Notes: a model not told the origin generated them from the letters alone. A DNA stretch of 64,000 nt from UBA2112 sp964596695 (GCA_964596695.1 CAZQVE010000001.1:310001-374000), one strand, 5' to 3'; shown: positions 1-8,201, counted from the first letter of the stretch. A program made the numbers and translations.

Positions 1-408
1 CAATACCGTCGATGAATTAGGTTGGATCGGCGTGACGGGGAGAAGACCCAGTTCGGCGGCGGCCTTCATGGTGTCTTCGGTTTTTTCCAGCTCGGGCTCA
101 ATTTTGATTGCGAAAACACCGTTTTCGTTTGCCAGGTCTTTTAGCTCCGGGAGCATATCGCCAAGTTGCACGATAGATTTTACGCCCGGCCCCTTGGGTA
201 TGTACCAGAATTTCCCGATTCCAAAGACGCTCTTTTCCAATACCGTTATGGCGCAGTCGTTCGCAACGACATAACGAGGTTTCCACCCGGATAGTTTCTT
301 CTGTTCAGCGAATTCGTCGCTCTGAAATACATTACCACCGTCAGGATTAGCCAGAATCCGGCCATCCCAGGCTTCGATTTCATCGCGAGCTGCAAAGCGT
401 ACTGTCAT
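1..408 (-). CDS. FemAB/FemX-like peptidyltransferase, N-terminal part (runs off the window)
   Basis: The 136 codons read on the minus strand contain the N-terminal pattern of the FemA/FemB/FemX family: a segment NVFQSDEFAEQKKLSGW, then WYIPKGPGV, then a helix LKDLANENGVFAIKIEPEL. These enzymes add amino acids from aminoacyl-tRNA to the peptidoglycan stem, building the interpeptide bridge at the inner membrane face. The gene continues beyond base 1, so the C-terminal half and catalytic domain cannot be checked. The ATG at 406-408 is preceded by TACAAT six bases upstream (415-420 on the minus strand), so the mRNA is probably leaderless. The family call rests on motif resemblance only. Confidence 0.7.
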   Translation of the reverse strand, partial: MTVRFAARDEIEAWDGRILANPDGGNVFQSDEFAEQKKLSGWKPRYVVANDCAITVLEKSVFGIGKFWYIPKGPGVKSIVQLGDMLPELKDLANENGVFAIKIEPELEKTEDTMKAAAELGLLPVTPIQPNSSTVL

Positions 409-445
409 GGAACCATTGTACCGAATTTGTTACAATATACGGAAT

Positions 446-883
446 ATGGGAACGATTTTTTCATCAACTGATATTAGAGGCCGTCTTGGCGAAGAGGGGA
501 CGACTGAATATATTTGGAACGCAGGTAAGGCGTTTGCAGAGTGGCTGCCAGAGGTGGGTGACGTAGTTGTCGTGAAATCGCAAGTAGCTGATGCCGGTAC
601 GACCCATGCATTTATCGAGGGGTTATTGCTTCAGGGGCGAACGGTTGTGGATGCTGGTGAGGGTAACCAGTCGGACGCGGTCAACGCCGTACGCGATGCG
701 AGAGCTGCGGGAGGCGTATTGATTGACGGCGACACAGCGCAAAACCTTGTAGTCGTTACACTACTCGACGCAAACGCAAGCATCGTGACTGCCGAAACAG
801 GTCTTAACGATATCAACCAATTGGTCGATTCGGGCAATTTCTTGCCAGCCGCCGAAAAGGGCGAAATCAAAGCAGCTAAATAG
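446..883 (+). CDS. Stand-alone phosphohexomutase domain I, catalytic serine lost
   Basis: The 145-residue protein aligns by eye with only the first domain of phosphomannomutase/phosphoglucomutase. IFSSTDIRGRLGEE matches the usual FRAYDIRG start, VVVVKSQV matches the VVVGxD strand, and AFIEGLLLQGRTVVDAG matches the ALxxGLxxxGxxVxDxG stretch. At the active-site loop, where the family has T/G-ASHNP with the phosphoserine, this protein reads GVLIDGDTAQN, so the serine is absent. The final FLPAAEKGEIK still resembles the end of domain I. Domains II-IV are missing. It is unlikely to be a mutase; a binding or regulatory role is possible but unproven. The start was set at the ATG of MGTIFSS, nine bases after TACAAT. 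Confidence 0.7.
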   Translation: MGTIFSSTDIRGRLGEEGTTEYIWNAGKAFAEWLPEVGDVVVVKSQVADAGTTHAFIEGLLLQGRTVVDAGEGNQSDAVNAVRDARAAGGVLIDGDTAQNLVVVTLLDANASIVTAETGLNDINQLVDSGNFLPAAEKGEIKAAK

Positions 884-911
884 CCACACGACCAGGTAAG
901 GGGTCGGACAA

Positions 912-940
912 TTGACTTAGCATAAGAATCATGCTAAAAT
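912..940 (+). promoter_or_regulatory. Promoter with inverted repeat in the spacer, upstream of the phosphoribosyltransferase gene
   Basis: TTGACT at 912-917 and TAAAAT at 935-940 are separated by 17 bp. The spacer contains a perfect inverted repeat, TTAGCAT at 917-923 and ATGCTAA at 931-937 around seven bases. This is the position expected of a repressor operator. Confidence 0.6.
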
Positions 941-967
941 ATAATCATAGAGAGTCTATCCACCACG

Positions 968-2029
968 ATGACAAAATCATACGACCAGCTAAAAGAAATG
1001 TTTCACGCGCCGCCAGAGAACTACCTGCGGTTTACTGAAGAGCAGGCGATTGACGGGAAGAGCTTCGTTTGGTCAAAAGACAAAGTACTGTCTCACTATG
1101 TGTCACTTACTGATCGTATGGTCGGAATTCTCGATGGCTCAGCACCACAGAAGCTTTACCATATCGAAGAGGACGGGGAATACAACTGGAACTTTGAGCA
1201 GTCAAAATGGACGCCGGACGATGTAGTCTGGCTTGCCAAGTCGGCCGTGCCCGTATCGGAACTAGTGAGCGCTTTCTGGGAACAGCTGGCTGAAAAAGAT
1301 ATGCCAAAGCCCCGTGACGAATATTTGGCAATCGATCGGCGAGACTATCTTGGTTATATGGGAGTTACAGACCCCTATGATCAGGACGACAACGTACGGA
1401 AAGAGATAGATATTAGCAAAGTTCCACAAGAGCTTGTCAGCCGTATTCGCGCTTATTTCGTGGAGGGCGATATCGATATAGACAACTGGGAAGAAGATGT
1501 GTGGAATAAACCGACACGGTTGGATGGCAAGAATGTCCTTATCGTTGATGAGGTTCAAAACAGCGGCGCAACTCTTGAGATTGCAATAAGGCTAATAAAG
1601 GCCGCTATTCCTGAGGCGGATATTGCTGGCACTTATTTCTGGGATCGAAGAGACTCGGTTCCTATATGGTATCCAAAAAAGCGGCCAGGCAAACCGGCTC
1701 CCGGATACGGACGTATGGTCGCCTCTCCTAATCCTGAATGGTGGAATCAGTTCCCGGATACGCCGGAGAACGCCAAGAGGAAACTTGCAGCCTTTGTCCT
1801 GCCGACACCGTTTCACCATCGTGAGACGCTCGTGCCGTATCGAGATCAACTCTCTGACCAATTGGCACAGGACATCGCTTACATGACGTATGACTACGCT
1901 AATGGCAATATCCTTAACAGACCCCTCAGTAGAGATGATGATGGTTGGGATATGGTACTTGCGAAGCAGGGTCTGACACCTGAAGACATAGCTGCCTGGA
2001 ACGAAAAAGGCGGATTCGATAGGAAGTAA
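968..2029 (+). CDS. Phosphoribosyltransferase-domain protein
   Basis: The 353-residue cytoplasmic protein carries the PRPP-binding loop of type I phosphoribosyltransferases, VLIVDEVQNSGATLEIA at about residues 190-206, followed by a strand and helix as in that fold. The acidic pair is DE rather than the usual DD. The regions before and after this core do not match purine or pyrimidine salvage enzymes I recognise, and the protein is longer than most of them. The substrate is therefore unknown. The gene stands alone behind a good promoter with an operator-like repeat (912-940). It runs convergently to the next minus-strand gene, with a hairpin between. Confidence 0.6.
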   Translation: MTKSYDQLKEMFHAPPENYLRFTEEQAIDGKSFVWSKDKVLSHYVSLTDRMVGILDGSAPQKLYHIEEDGEYNWNFEQSKWTPDDVVWLAKSAVPVSELVSAFWEQLAEKDMPKPRDEYLAIDRRDYLGYMGVTDPYDQDDNVRKEIDISKVPQELVSRIRAYFVEGDIDIDNWEEDVWNKPTRLDGKNVLIVDEVQNSGATLEIAIRLIKAAIPEADIAGTYFWDRRDSVPIWYPKKRPGKPAPGYGRMVASPNPEWWNQFPDTPENAKRKLAAFVLPTPFHHRETLVPYRDQLSDQLAQDIAYMTYDYANGNILNRPLSRDDDGWDMVLAKQGLTPEDIAAWNEKGGFDRK

Positions 2030-2034
2030 AAAGC

Positions 2035-2066
2035 CCCTGATCCGCACCCGAAGGTGCGGATCAGGG
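2035..2066 (-). terminator. Rho-independent terminator for the minus-strand small gene
   Basis: A 14-bp perfect stem (2035-2048 with 2053-2066) closes a CGAA loop. Read on the minus strand it is followed by GGCTTTTTAC, giving the U-tract. It has no T-tract on the plus side. The stop codon of the minus gene (2061-2063) lies inside the stem. Confidence 0.75.
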
Positions 2067-2345
2067 ACGACAGTCATCGCTGATGGTTATGCGACCGTTG
2101 TAGCGATCTGACTGTTTGTCCGTGTGCCGGAAGAGCGCCGTTGCAAAACAATTGCCTTTGACAGTCCGGCATAGGACTTTTGCCTGACCCCCTACCGGGT
2201 CAACGATGATTTGGTCGATGCGCACAGGCACCTCGACCAGTTCACCGCCTCTCGATTTCTCGATGAGGAAGGTGATGACTTTGCCCTTTTCGGGGCGTGG
2301 GTAGGGGGTATCAGGTTCGAGAATCGCATATGGTGTTTCATACAT
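2061..2345 (-). CDS. Small hypothetical protein, 94 aa
   Basis: This gene encodes 94 residues with no signal peptide or membrane segment and an alternating pattern of short strands (VITFLIEK, EVPVRIDQIIVD, KVLCRTVKG), suggesting a small beta-rich domain. I do not recognise the family. Translation support is good: AGGAGGGT lies just upstream of the ATG, and a TATAAT on the minus strand lies in the AT-rich divergent region near 2375-2385. The two cysteines do not form a CxxC. A strong terminator closes it. Confidence 0.55.
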   Translation of the reverse strand: MYETPYAILEPDTPYPRPEKGKVITFLIEKSRGGELVEVPVRIDQIIVDPVGGQAKVLCRTVKGNCFATALFRHTDKQSDRYNGRITISDDCRP

Positions 2346-2463
2346 GCGACCCTCCTCTCTTCAGGGTACTGACAATATGATTATAGTATATTTTTAACAT
2401 TATGTCTATAGTACGCGACCGACATGTAAACGAGAAGCTTCAGAGGTATAAGCATAAATAATA

Positions 2464-2491
2464 TTGACATTTATGCAAAAATATGTATAAT
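2464..2491 (+). promoter_or_regulatory. Consensus promoter giving a probable leaderless mRNA
   Basis: TTGACA at 2464-2469 and TATAAT at 2486-2491 are 16 bp apart. The start codon at 2499 falls seven bases after the -10, which is where transcription should begin. Confidence 0.7.
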
Positions 2492-2498
2492 GTTAAGC

Positions 2499-2903
2499 AT
2501 GACAACTATAGAGAAGCCAACAACCCCATCACCAGCAAACATGGCAGAAAATATGCCAAGCCTTAATAGTGGCGACATGATTGCCGAGCCAGTCGAGACC
2601 GATACTTTCGATAGGCCTATCCTCGGACGAACAGCTATGGCAAGCGATGAATACGCAGAAGGACAAGATGCTGTGCCGACGTCCAATGAAGTACGTACAT
2701 GGGAGGAGAAGATGGCTCTTGACGAGACTGTGCAGGACGCAAAAAATAGCCTTGTGCCGATCGCATCTAATGAAGATACTCATGAACCAACACCTGATGG
2801 ATATATCACCGTTGACACTACCCGTAACGAAGAGCACGATGAGTTGCCCGAAGACCTGAAAGACGAAATTGGCGCACCAGACGACGAAGCTCAGAACCAA
2901 TAG
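2499..2903 (+). CDS. Acidic disordered hypothetical protein, 134 aa
   Basis: The protein is rich in Glu, Asp, Pro, Thr and Ser, has no hydrophobic segment and shows no recognised domain, so it is predicted to be intrinsically disordered and cytoplasmic. The start chosen is the ATG at 2499, seven bases after a perfect TATAAT; the in-frame ATG nine bases further upstream would precede the likely transcription start. It is followed after 14 bases by the coiled-coil gene at 2918, which has its own ribosome-binding sequence, so the two are probably cotranscribed. Function is unknown. Confidence 0.5.
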   Translation: MTTIEKPTTPSPANMAENMPSLNSGDMIAEPVETDTFDRPILGRTAMASDEYAEGQDAVPTSNEVRTWEEKMALDETVQDAKNSLVPIASNEDTHEPTPDGYITVDTTRNEEHDELPEDLKDEIGAPDDEAQNQ

Positions 2904-2917
2904 AGAGGATCTGAACT

Positions 2918-3598
2918 ATGACAAGTATGCTTGAAAAACCACAGTCAAACCGGGCAAAATCGTTTCGTAAGCAAGATCACGGTAGTGCCGCAGAGCGACA
3001 GGGGCGCATCAAAAAAGACTCCATAGTCTGGGAGAAAGACCCATTCTACGTCGAACGAGCACGCAACCACATGGAGAAGGCTGACAAGGCGTATCTGAAT
3101 GAACTTATCCGAAGTGCATTGGAGGATGAGTCGCCGGCAGAGCGTGATTACGAAGCATCACAGCGGAAATCGAAAGAACACTCAGATCGGGTCGTGAGCG
3201 AATACCAAGTCATTGCTCGGCTCAATGGCCATGGCGGCTATGAGGAGGCTGCATTACAGAAGGAACTGGACGATCTGTATGCTCGTGCGAAAGAAATCGT
3301 AAAAGAATTAAATGAATTGCCACGCGATGCAAAGCAAACAGAAGGCTTGTGGACACAAGCGGAACTTGATTCGCGTGTCGATGAGCTTGAAGGTGAGCTA
3401 GAAGTGGTTAAGTGGAGGATTGATGACTTCGAAGGAAATGAAATCGCTCCAACTATGGCAACATACGACCAAAAGACCAAAAAGGAAATAGAGAAGATCA
3501 CCGCACGCACCGTTATGCAAGATGGCTCGCTATCTGACGATGACTTTGGTGACTATAGCGGTGACTCGCACATCCGGATCAGCAATCGTCCACGTTAG
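2918..3598 (+). CDS. Coiled-coil hypothetical protein, 226 aa
   Basis: A highly charged protein. The stretch from about residue 65 to 185 is strongly helical with heptad-like spacing (for example KEIVKELNEL and ELEGELEVVKWRI), so it probably forms coiled coils. There is no membrane span or signal. The N-terminus is basic (KSFRKQDHG) and the C-terminus is acidic and polar. It lies directly behind the disordered gene at 2499 with AGAGGATC as a weak ribosome-binding site. No family is recognised, and no function can be assigned from context. Confidence 0.5.
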   Translation: MTSMLEKPQSNRAKSFRKQDHGSAAERQGRIKKDSIVWEKDPFYVERARNHMEKADKAYLNELIRSALEDESPAERDYEASQRKSKEHSDRVVSEYQVIARLNGHGGYEEAALQKELDDLYARAKEIVKELNELPRDAKQTEGLWTQAELDSRVDELEGELEVVKWRIDDFEGNEIAPTMATYDQKTKKEIEKITARTVMQDGSLSDDDFGDYSGDSHIRISNRPR

Positions 3599-3619
3599 AT
3601 AGAGTAAAACCGTAAAAAA

Positions 3620-3646
3620 TTAGCACTCGCACCTTGCGGGTGCTAA
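3620..3646 (+). promoter_or_regulatory. CIRCE operator (HrcA site) upstream of groES-groEL
   Basis: TTAGCACTC at 3620-3628, nine bases, then GGGTGCTAA at 3638-3646 match the CIRCE element with one substitution in the second arm. CIRCE binds the heat-shock repressor HrcA. The groES promoter overlaps it: TTGCGG at 3634-3639 and TACAAT at 3657-3662 with a 17-bp spacer. The nine-base spacer itself also pairs (GCA/TGC), and seven T residues follow, so the RNA could also fold as a terminator for upstream transcription. Confidence 0.9.
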
Positions 3647-3696
3647 TTTTTTTAGATACAATTATTTATGTAACAAGAACACGGAGGAGCACAATT

Positions 3697-3960
3697 ATGA
3701 GTAGTCCAATCAAACCGCTTGCTGACCGTGTGGTTGCTGTCCGCGAGGAAGCAAAAACCCAGACTGCGAGCGGTATTTATCTGCCGGACGCGGCCAAGGA
3801 AAAACCGGTCGTCGCGACCGTCGAGGCTGTTGGTCCAGATGTCAAAGGCATCACAAAAGGCGACAAGATCGTCTATAAAGATTATGCAACGACCGAACTG
3901 AAGGTTGACGGCACAGAATATATTATCGTACGCGAGGATGACATACTCGCAACTGTCTAG
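3697..3960 (+). CDS. groES: GroES co-chaperonin
   Basis: The 87-residue protein has the GroES/Cpn10 layout: IKPLADRVVAVREEA at the N-terminus, a mobile-loop segment with TASGIYLPDAA, VEAVGPDV, and the C-terminal VREDDILATV. GroES caps the GroEL ring and helps fold cytoplasmic proteins using ATP. The start is the ATG at 3697, with GGAGGAG eight bases before it; an upstream in-frame extension is not supported. It is somewhat shorter than the usual 94-97 residues. It lies 13 bases ahead of groEL, and both follow a CIRCE site, predicting heat-shock control by HrcA. Confidence 0.95.
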   Translation: MSSPIKPLADRVVAVREEAKTQTASGIYLPDAAKEKPVVATVEAVGPDVKGITKGDKIVYKDYATTELKVDGTEYIIVREDDILATV

Positions 3961-3973
3961 GAGGTAGTGCACA

Positions 3974-5626
3974 ATGGCTAAGAAAGTATTTTATGACGAT
4001 GATGCCCGCGAGCGCGTGCTCGGCGGCGCGAAAGCACTGTATGACGCGGTGAAGGTAACGTATGGGCCGAAAGGTCGCAATGTCGTGATCGCTAAAGGGT
4101 ACGGTGGTCCGACCGTCACGCATGACGGCGTAACGGTAGCCGAGTCCGTCGATCTGCCCGAGCGGGATGACGAAACGCTTGGCTATAAAGTCGGTGCAGA
4201 GCTGATCAAGCAAGCAGCCCAAAAGTTGAACAAGGCGGCCGGTGACGGTACGACCACGGTCACTGTACTGACATATAACATCCTGAAAGAAGCGAACCGT
4301 CTGATCGCGGCCGGTCACAACCCGATGGAGCTCCGTAAAGGTATCGAACAAGCGGGCGCTGAAATCACCAAGCAGCTCGATGCGTTGAGCGAGAGTATCG
4401 AAGGCAAGACCGAGCGCGTAGCTGAGGTCGCGACTATTAGCGCGGGAGACGCACAGATTGGTAAACTGATCGCCGGCGTTATCGAAAAGGTAGGTAAGGA
4501 CGGCGTTGTCACCGTTGAAGCAGGCCAAGGCTTGGAGCTTGAGGCCGAAGTTGTCGAGGGCTTTAGTCTGGACAAGGGCTGGTCGTCACCATTCTTCGTT
4601 ACCGATACGAGCCGTCAGGAGGCGGTATACGAAAAACCAGCTATTATCATTACCGACAAGAAAATCGCTAATGTTGCTGAGTTTTTGCCGCTTATCGAGA
4701 AGTTGGCTGCCGCCGGTAAGAAAGACGTCGTTTTGATAGCAGACGACGTGGAAGGCGAGGCGTTAAGCGTGCTGATTCTGAACAAGCTCAAGGGTGTGTT
4801 GAACACCGTTGCCGTCAAGGCGCCATCGTTTGGCGACCGCCGCAAGGAAATCCTGGAGGATATCGCTATCCTCACGGGCGGCGTCGTTATCAACGATGAA
4901 CAAGGTCTGACCTTTGAGAATGTCGGCTTGGATGTCGTCGGTAGCGCGCGCAAGGTTATCGTTGGCAAAGACAGCACGACGATCATCGAGGGTGCAGGCA
5001 AGGTGAGCGGGGTTAAAGACCGCATTACACAAATCGTGGCACAGTCTGAGAATGCCAATAGCGAATACGACAAAGAGCAGTATGAAAAACGCGCGGCCGC
5101 GCTTTCTGGCAAGGTTGCCGTCATCAAGGTCGGCGGTGCGACCGAGACCGAAATCGACGAAAAGAAATTCCGCGTCGACGACGCTGTTGCCGCTACCAAA
5201 GCTGCTTTGGCCGAAGGTATCGTTGCCGGCGGCGGCGTGACATTGGTCAACCTGGCTGCCGGTGTAAAAGCCGACGGAACCGACAGTATTACTGCTGGTC
5301 GGCAAATCCTCAAGACGGCGCTTCGCGTACCGTTTACGCTGATTACGGCCAACGCCGGCTTGAACAGCGAGGCATTACTGGCACAAGTAGAGGCTGCTAA
5401 ACCAGGCTTTGGCGTCGATGTAAACAACCCTGACGGCGGGCTCGTTGACGTCAAGAAAGCTGGCGTTATAGACCCGGCACGCGTTACGAAAGAGGCCGTC
5501 CAGAACGCTGTCTCTATCGCCTCGACTGCAGCTACTATGGGTGCGCTTGTGGTCGAAATCCCCGAAAAGGATGAGCCGGTCGCTGCTCCTGGCGGTGGTG
5601 GTATGCCTGGCATGGGCATGATGTAA
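3974..5626 (+). CDS. groEL: GroEL chaperonin
   Basis: The 550-residue protein is a full-length GroEL. The N-terminal equatorial domain includes TYGPKGRNV and the nucleotide motif AAGDGTTTVTVL. The apical domain includes FVTDTSRQEAVYEKPAIII, and the C-terminal part has AAAMEEGIVAGGG-like residues AALAEGIVAGGGVTLV. The tail GGGGMPGMGMM is the classic flexible Gly-Met repeat. It forms the double-ring folding chamber with GroES. Ribosome-binding sequence AGGAGGT lies nine bases upstream. It is the second gene of a two-gene operon ending at the hairpin 5647-5675. Confidence 0.97.
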   Translation: MAKKVFYDDDARERVLGGAKALYDAVKVTYGPKGRNVVIAKGYGGPTVTHDGVTVAESVDLPERDDETLGYKVGAELIKQAAQKLNKAAGDGTTTVTVLTYNILKEANRLIAAGHNPMELRKGIEQAGAEITKQLDALSESIEGKTERVAEVATISAGDAQIGKLIAGVIEKVGKDGVVTVEAGQGLELEAEVVEGFSLDKGWSSPFFVTDTSRQEAVYEKPAIIITDKKIANVAEFLPLIEKLAAAGKKDVVLIADDVEGEALSVLILNKLKGVLNTVAVKAPSFGDRRKEILEDIAILTGGVVINDEQGLTFENVGLDVVGSARKVIVGKDSTTIIEGAGKVSGVKDRITQIVAQSENANSEYDKEQYEKRAAALSGKVAVIKVGGATETEIDEKKFRVDDAVAATKAALAEGIVAGGGVTLVNLAAGVKADGTDSITAGRQILKTALRVPFTLITANAGLNSEALLAQVEAAKPGFGVDVNNPDGGLVDVKKAGVIDPARVTKEAVQNAVSIASTAATMGALVVEIPEKDEPVAAPGGGGMPGMGMM

Positions 5627-5646
5627 GTCCCCGGAGTGTGCATATG

Positions 5647-5675
5647 AAACAGCCCGTACTATAAGCGGGCTGTTT
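5647..5675 (+). terminator. Terminator of the groESL operon
   Basis: A ten-bp stem (AAACAGCCCG at 5647-5656 and CGGGCTGTTT at 5666-5675) closes a nine-base loop and ends in a T-rich tract. Confidence 0.8.
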
Positions 5676-5682
5676 TCGTAAC

Positions 5683-5711
5683 TTGACCCGCATTTATGAC
5701 ATCGCTATACT
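5683..5711 (+). promoter_or_regulatory. Promoter of the small coiled-coil gene and possibly the prepilin
   Basis: TTGACC at 5683-5688 and TATACT at 5706-5711 are 17 bp apart. The first downstream start with a ribosome-binding site is at 5755. Confidence 0.6.
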
Positions 5712-5754
5712 ACCCCTATACTATTGAATCCACGAACTAAGGAGTTGTGACAAT

Positions 5755-5904
5755 ATGGATCTGCAGAAAGTATCTGACATCATAGAGCTAAAAGCACTGG
5801 CGTTCGATACGCTACAAGCAATTGAGTTACAGCAAAACAACCTACGCGCAATCCAACAGCGCATCGCCGAACTTGAACAAGCACAATCCAAAAAAAGTAA
5901 ATAA
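5755..5904 (+). CDS. Small helical protein, 49 aa
   Basis: This short ORF encodes 49 residues. The pattern LQKVSDIIELKALAFDTLQ followed by QQRIAELEQAQ is consistent with one long amphipathic helix or coiled coil, with a lysine-rich end. It has a real promoter (5683-5711) and AAGGAG ten bases before the ATG, which argues that it is expressed. It lies 39 bases upstream of a prepilin gene and may be cotranscribed. Family and function are unknown. Confidence 0.5.
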   Translation: MDLQKVSDIIELKALAFDTLQAIELQQNNLRAIQQRIAELEQAQSKKSK

Positions 5905-5943
5905 CGAGTATTTTTAAGCGCAAAAACAATAGGGGGGTAGACA

Positions 5944-6510
5944 GTGTTCGTAAACACGAACAATACAGGGAAAAGGAAGCGGTCGCATATCTCTTTTGAT
6001 TCTGGCTTTACTCTGGTGGAGCTCATCATCGTTATCGTCGTTATTGGTATCTTGGCCGCGATTATTCTCGTGGCGTATAGCGGCGTTACCGAAAGGGCGA
6101 AGGTAAGTTCCTATGCTGACGGACTCAAGAAGGTAGAAAAGGCCATGCAGTTATATATAGTAGAAAAGGGCTACAGCGCTTGGCCTAAGGATAGTGATTT
6201 GACTGGTTCGGCAAACCCAACGATAAACAGCATCATCTCTGACACAAGCGGCTTTAGTAATTATTTGCAATCCGCGCCCAACGTGGACGGAATCAGTCCG
6301 AGCCTGTGGCGCTATGACAACGATCTCGATACTTACAACGGCTGCTCGGTAAGCAGTAACGGAGCGAACATCTATACGACAAGTACGCCCAATGCTTTTG
6401 CGAAAGAGGTCGATAAGACGATAGATGACGGTGACTTAACTTGCGGACGAGTACGATGGTATAGCACTAATGATGGCACACTAGTCTACAACGTAAGCGA
6501 CAACAAATAA
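5944..6510 (+). CDS. Type IV prepilin-like protein
   Basis: The 188-residue protein has a basic leader (KRKRSHISFDSG) followed by the type III signal FTLVELIIVIVVIGILAAI, the site cut and methylated by prepilin peptidase after Gly. The hydrophobic helix would assemble into a type IV pilus or pseudopilus. The exposed C-terminal domain has two cysteines (NGCSV and LTCGR) that could form the usual disulfide. The GTG start follows a GGGGGG-containing ribosome-binding stretch. It shares the N-terminal helix almost exactly with the prepilins at 34408 and 35331 but has an unrelated C-terminal domain. Confidence 0.85.
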   Translation: MFVNTNNTGKRKRSHISFDSGFTLVELIIVIVVIGILAAIILVAYSGVTERAKVSSYADGLKKVEKAMQLYIVEKGYSAWPKDSDLTGSANPTINSIISDTSGFSNYLQSAPNVDGISPSLWRYDNDLDTYNGCSVSSNGANIYTTSTPNAFAKEVDKTIDDGDLTCGRVRWYSTNDGTLVYNVSDNK

Positions 6511-6560
6511 CAGCGTATATAACTAGCTTACTGGAAATAACTTATGCTATTATCTCCAGT

Positions 6561-7706
6561 ATGATAGAAAGAACTATTACACCTTTGATCCGGTCTCATC
6601 TGGGACGAGGACGGGTGATTGTACTTTATGGTCCCCGGCGCGTTGGCAAAACGACTATTGCGCGGCAATTACTGAGCGAGGTGCCGGAGAACGAACGACT
6701 CTACCTGAACTGCGACGAGATGGTGACCGCCGAGGCATTAAAACCAACCAGTCAGGCGGCGCTTGAGCGTGTCATTGGTCAAGCCAAACGGATAGTAATC
6801 GATGAAGCGCAACGAGTGGAAAACATCGGCCTGACGCTGAAGCTGCTTATCGATACGCACCCAGAGCTCGATATCATCGCCACTGGCAGCTCGTCGTTTG
6901 ACCTCGCTGGCAAAGTCAAAGAACCGCTCACTGGCCGCGCGTATGAATTCATGCTGACACCATTGTCGCTCGGAGAAATCAAAGGCTACTTCGGCTATAA
7001 CGATCTGCAACTTCAATCGTTGTTACCCCGCCTCCTGCGTTTGGGGAGTTATCCGGGTATTGTCTTGACCGACGATAACCGCGCCGATGAAGAAATTCTG
7101 GCGTTGGCTAATAATTATGTATACAAGGATAGTCTGGAGCTTGTGGAGTTGCGCCAGCGACAGTTGCTACCGCGCTTGTTGCAAGCCTTGGCGCTGCAGA
7201 TAGGGCAGGAGGTGTCGTATCACGAGCTGGGCGTGACGTTCGGCGTGAAGGTTGAGACGATAGAACGCTATATCACCTTGTTAGAGATGGCATTTGTCGT
7301 CTACCGTCTGCCGGCGCTTACCGGAAGCGTGCAGGGCAATCTGTCTAACCGGAAGCGCAAGGTGTATTTTTATGACCTTGGTATCCGAAACGCCTTGATC
7401 CAGTCGTTGCAGCCACTCGAACTGCGCGCCGACCGCGACGCGTTGTGGGAGAATTTTTGCATGAACGAACGTATGAAATACTGGCAGGCGAGAGGTGATT
7501 CTTCGTCTGGCGGAGTGCAGCGTTACTATTGGCGCTCGCTTGGTAGTGAGCTGGATCTCGTGGAGGCGAAGGATAACGTATACAGCGCGTATGACTTTGC
7601 ATACGCGGATAAAAAGCTGACGACACCGAAATATTTCACAGACACCTACCCAAATACTGAGGCACAATTGATACATACCGAGAACATTGTCGAGTGGCTT
7701 GGTTGA
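6561..7706 (+). CDS. AAA-type ATPase with C-terminal DUF4143-like domain
   Basis: The 381-residue protein starts with a P-loop ATPase: Walker A LYGPRRVGKTT at about residues 21-31, Walker B RIVIDEAQ, and a sensor segment ATGSSSF. The second half (HELGVTFGVKVETIERYITLL, then a nuclease-like or winged-helix region ending in ELDLVEAK) fits the DUF4143 layout of this ATP-binding family. Members are common in CPR and archaea; their role is unclear, with DNA or toxin-antitoxin-like roles suggested by context in other genomes. TATTAT lies seven bases before the ATG, so the mRNA is probably leaderless. The gene is monocistronic. Confidence 0.8.
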   Translation: MIERTITPLIRSHLGRGRVIVLYGPRRVGKTTIARQLLSEVPENERLYLNCDEMVTAEALKPTSQAALERVIGQAKRIVIDEAQRVENIGLTLKLLIDTHPELDIIATGSSSFDLAGKVKEPLTGRAYEFMLTPLSLGEIKGYFGYNDLQLQSLLPRLLRLGSYPGIVLTDDNRADEEILALANNYVYKDSLELVELRQRQLLPRLLQALALQIGQEVSYHELGVTFGVKVETIERYITLLEMAFVVYRLPALTGSVQGNLSNRKRKVYFYDLGIRNALIQSLQPLELRADRDALWENFCMNERMKYWQARGDSSSGGVQRYYWRSLGSELDLVEAKDNVYSAYDFAYADKKLTTPKYFTDTYPNTEAQLIHTENIVEWLG

Positions 7707-7760
7707 CACCTTCTGATGAAAACGGTAGTGTTTATATAAGAGTAATAAAAGGAACTAACT

Positions 7761-8189
7761 ATGCCTCCAGCAGATAACAACACACCGGTACCACAACCGC
7801 CAAAACAGGGATTTTTCGCAAAACTATTCGGCAAAAAGCCAAAGGAGACCACCGCTCCTATTGAACAGCCACGCGAGTCACTGACCCCTCCGCCACAGCT
7901 AGACGACCCAACTTCTCCGGATCCGACGGCTGCGCCAACCGCTGGCACCGACCTTACATCGCCAAACGGCGTTGAAAGCGCTCCCGACCTCGGCCAGCCC
8001 GTACCGACAGTAGCTCCAGACCAAGAGCCGCAAACCTTGGATGTGCCACCAGCGGTGAATGCTGAGCCTACAGAAGAAACAGGTGTACCGCCGACACTGC
8101 CGACGCAACCGCCTGCCGACGGCGGGCAACCGTTCCAAGCTCCTTCAGGTGAGGCTCCTGAAGACCCGACCCAGACGCCGCAACAATAA
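7761..8189 (+). CDS. Proline-rich disordered protein, 142 aa
   Basis: The protein consists almost entirely of Pro, Thr, Glu, Asp, Gln and Ala. One short amphipathic stretch, GFFAKLFGKKPKE at about residues 15-27, could bind a membrane or partner. No domain, signal peptide or span is seen. GGAAC precedes the ATG as a weak ribosome-binding site. It resembles the disordered linkers of the larger proteins at 8326 and 54216, which may reflect a shared envelope or scaffold role; this is only inference. Confidence 0.5.
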   Translation: MPPADNNTPVPQPPKQGFFAKLFGKKPKETTAPIEQPRESLTPPPQLDDPTSPDPTAAPTAGTDLTSPNGVESAPDLGQPVPTVAPDQEPQTLDVPPAVNAEPTEETGVPPTLPTQPPADGGQPFQAPSGEAPEDPTQTPQQ

Positions 8190-8201
8190 TCTTGCGCTTT
8201 G

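Noticed and set aside
4615..5643. 342-codon minus-strand ORF
   Set aside because: It lies wholly over groEL and has the Ser/Thr/Ala-rich composition of an antisense shadow.
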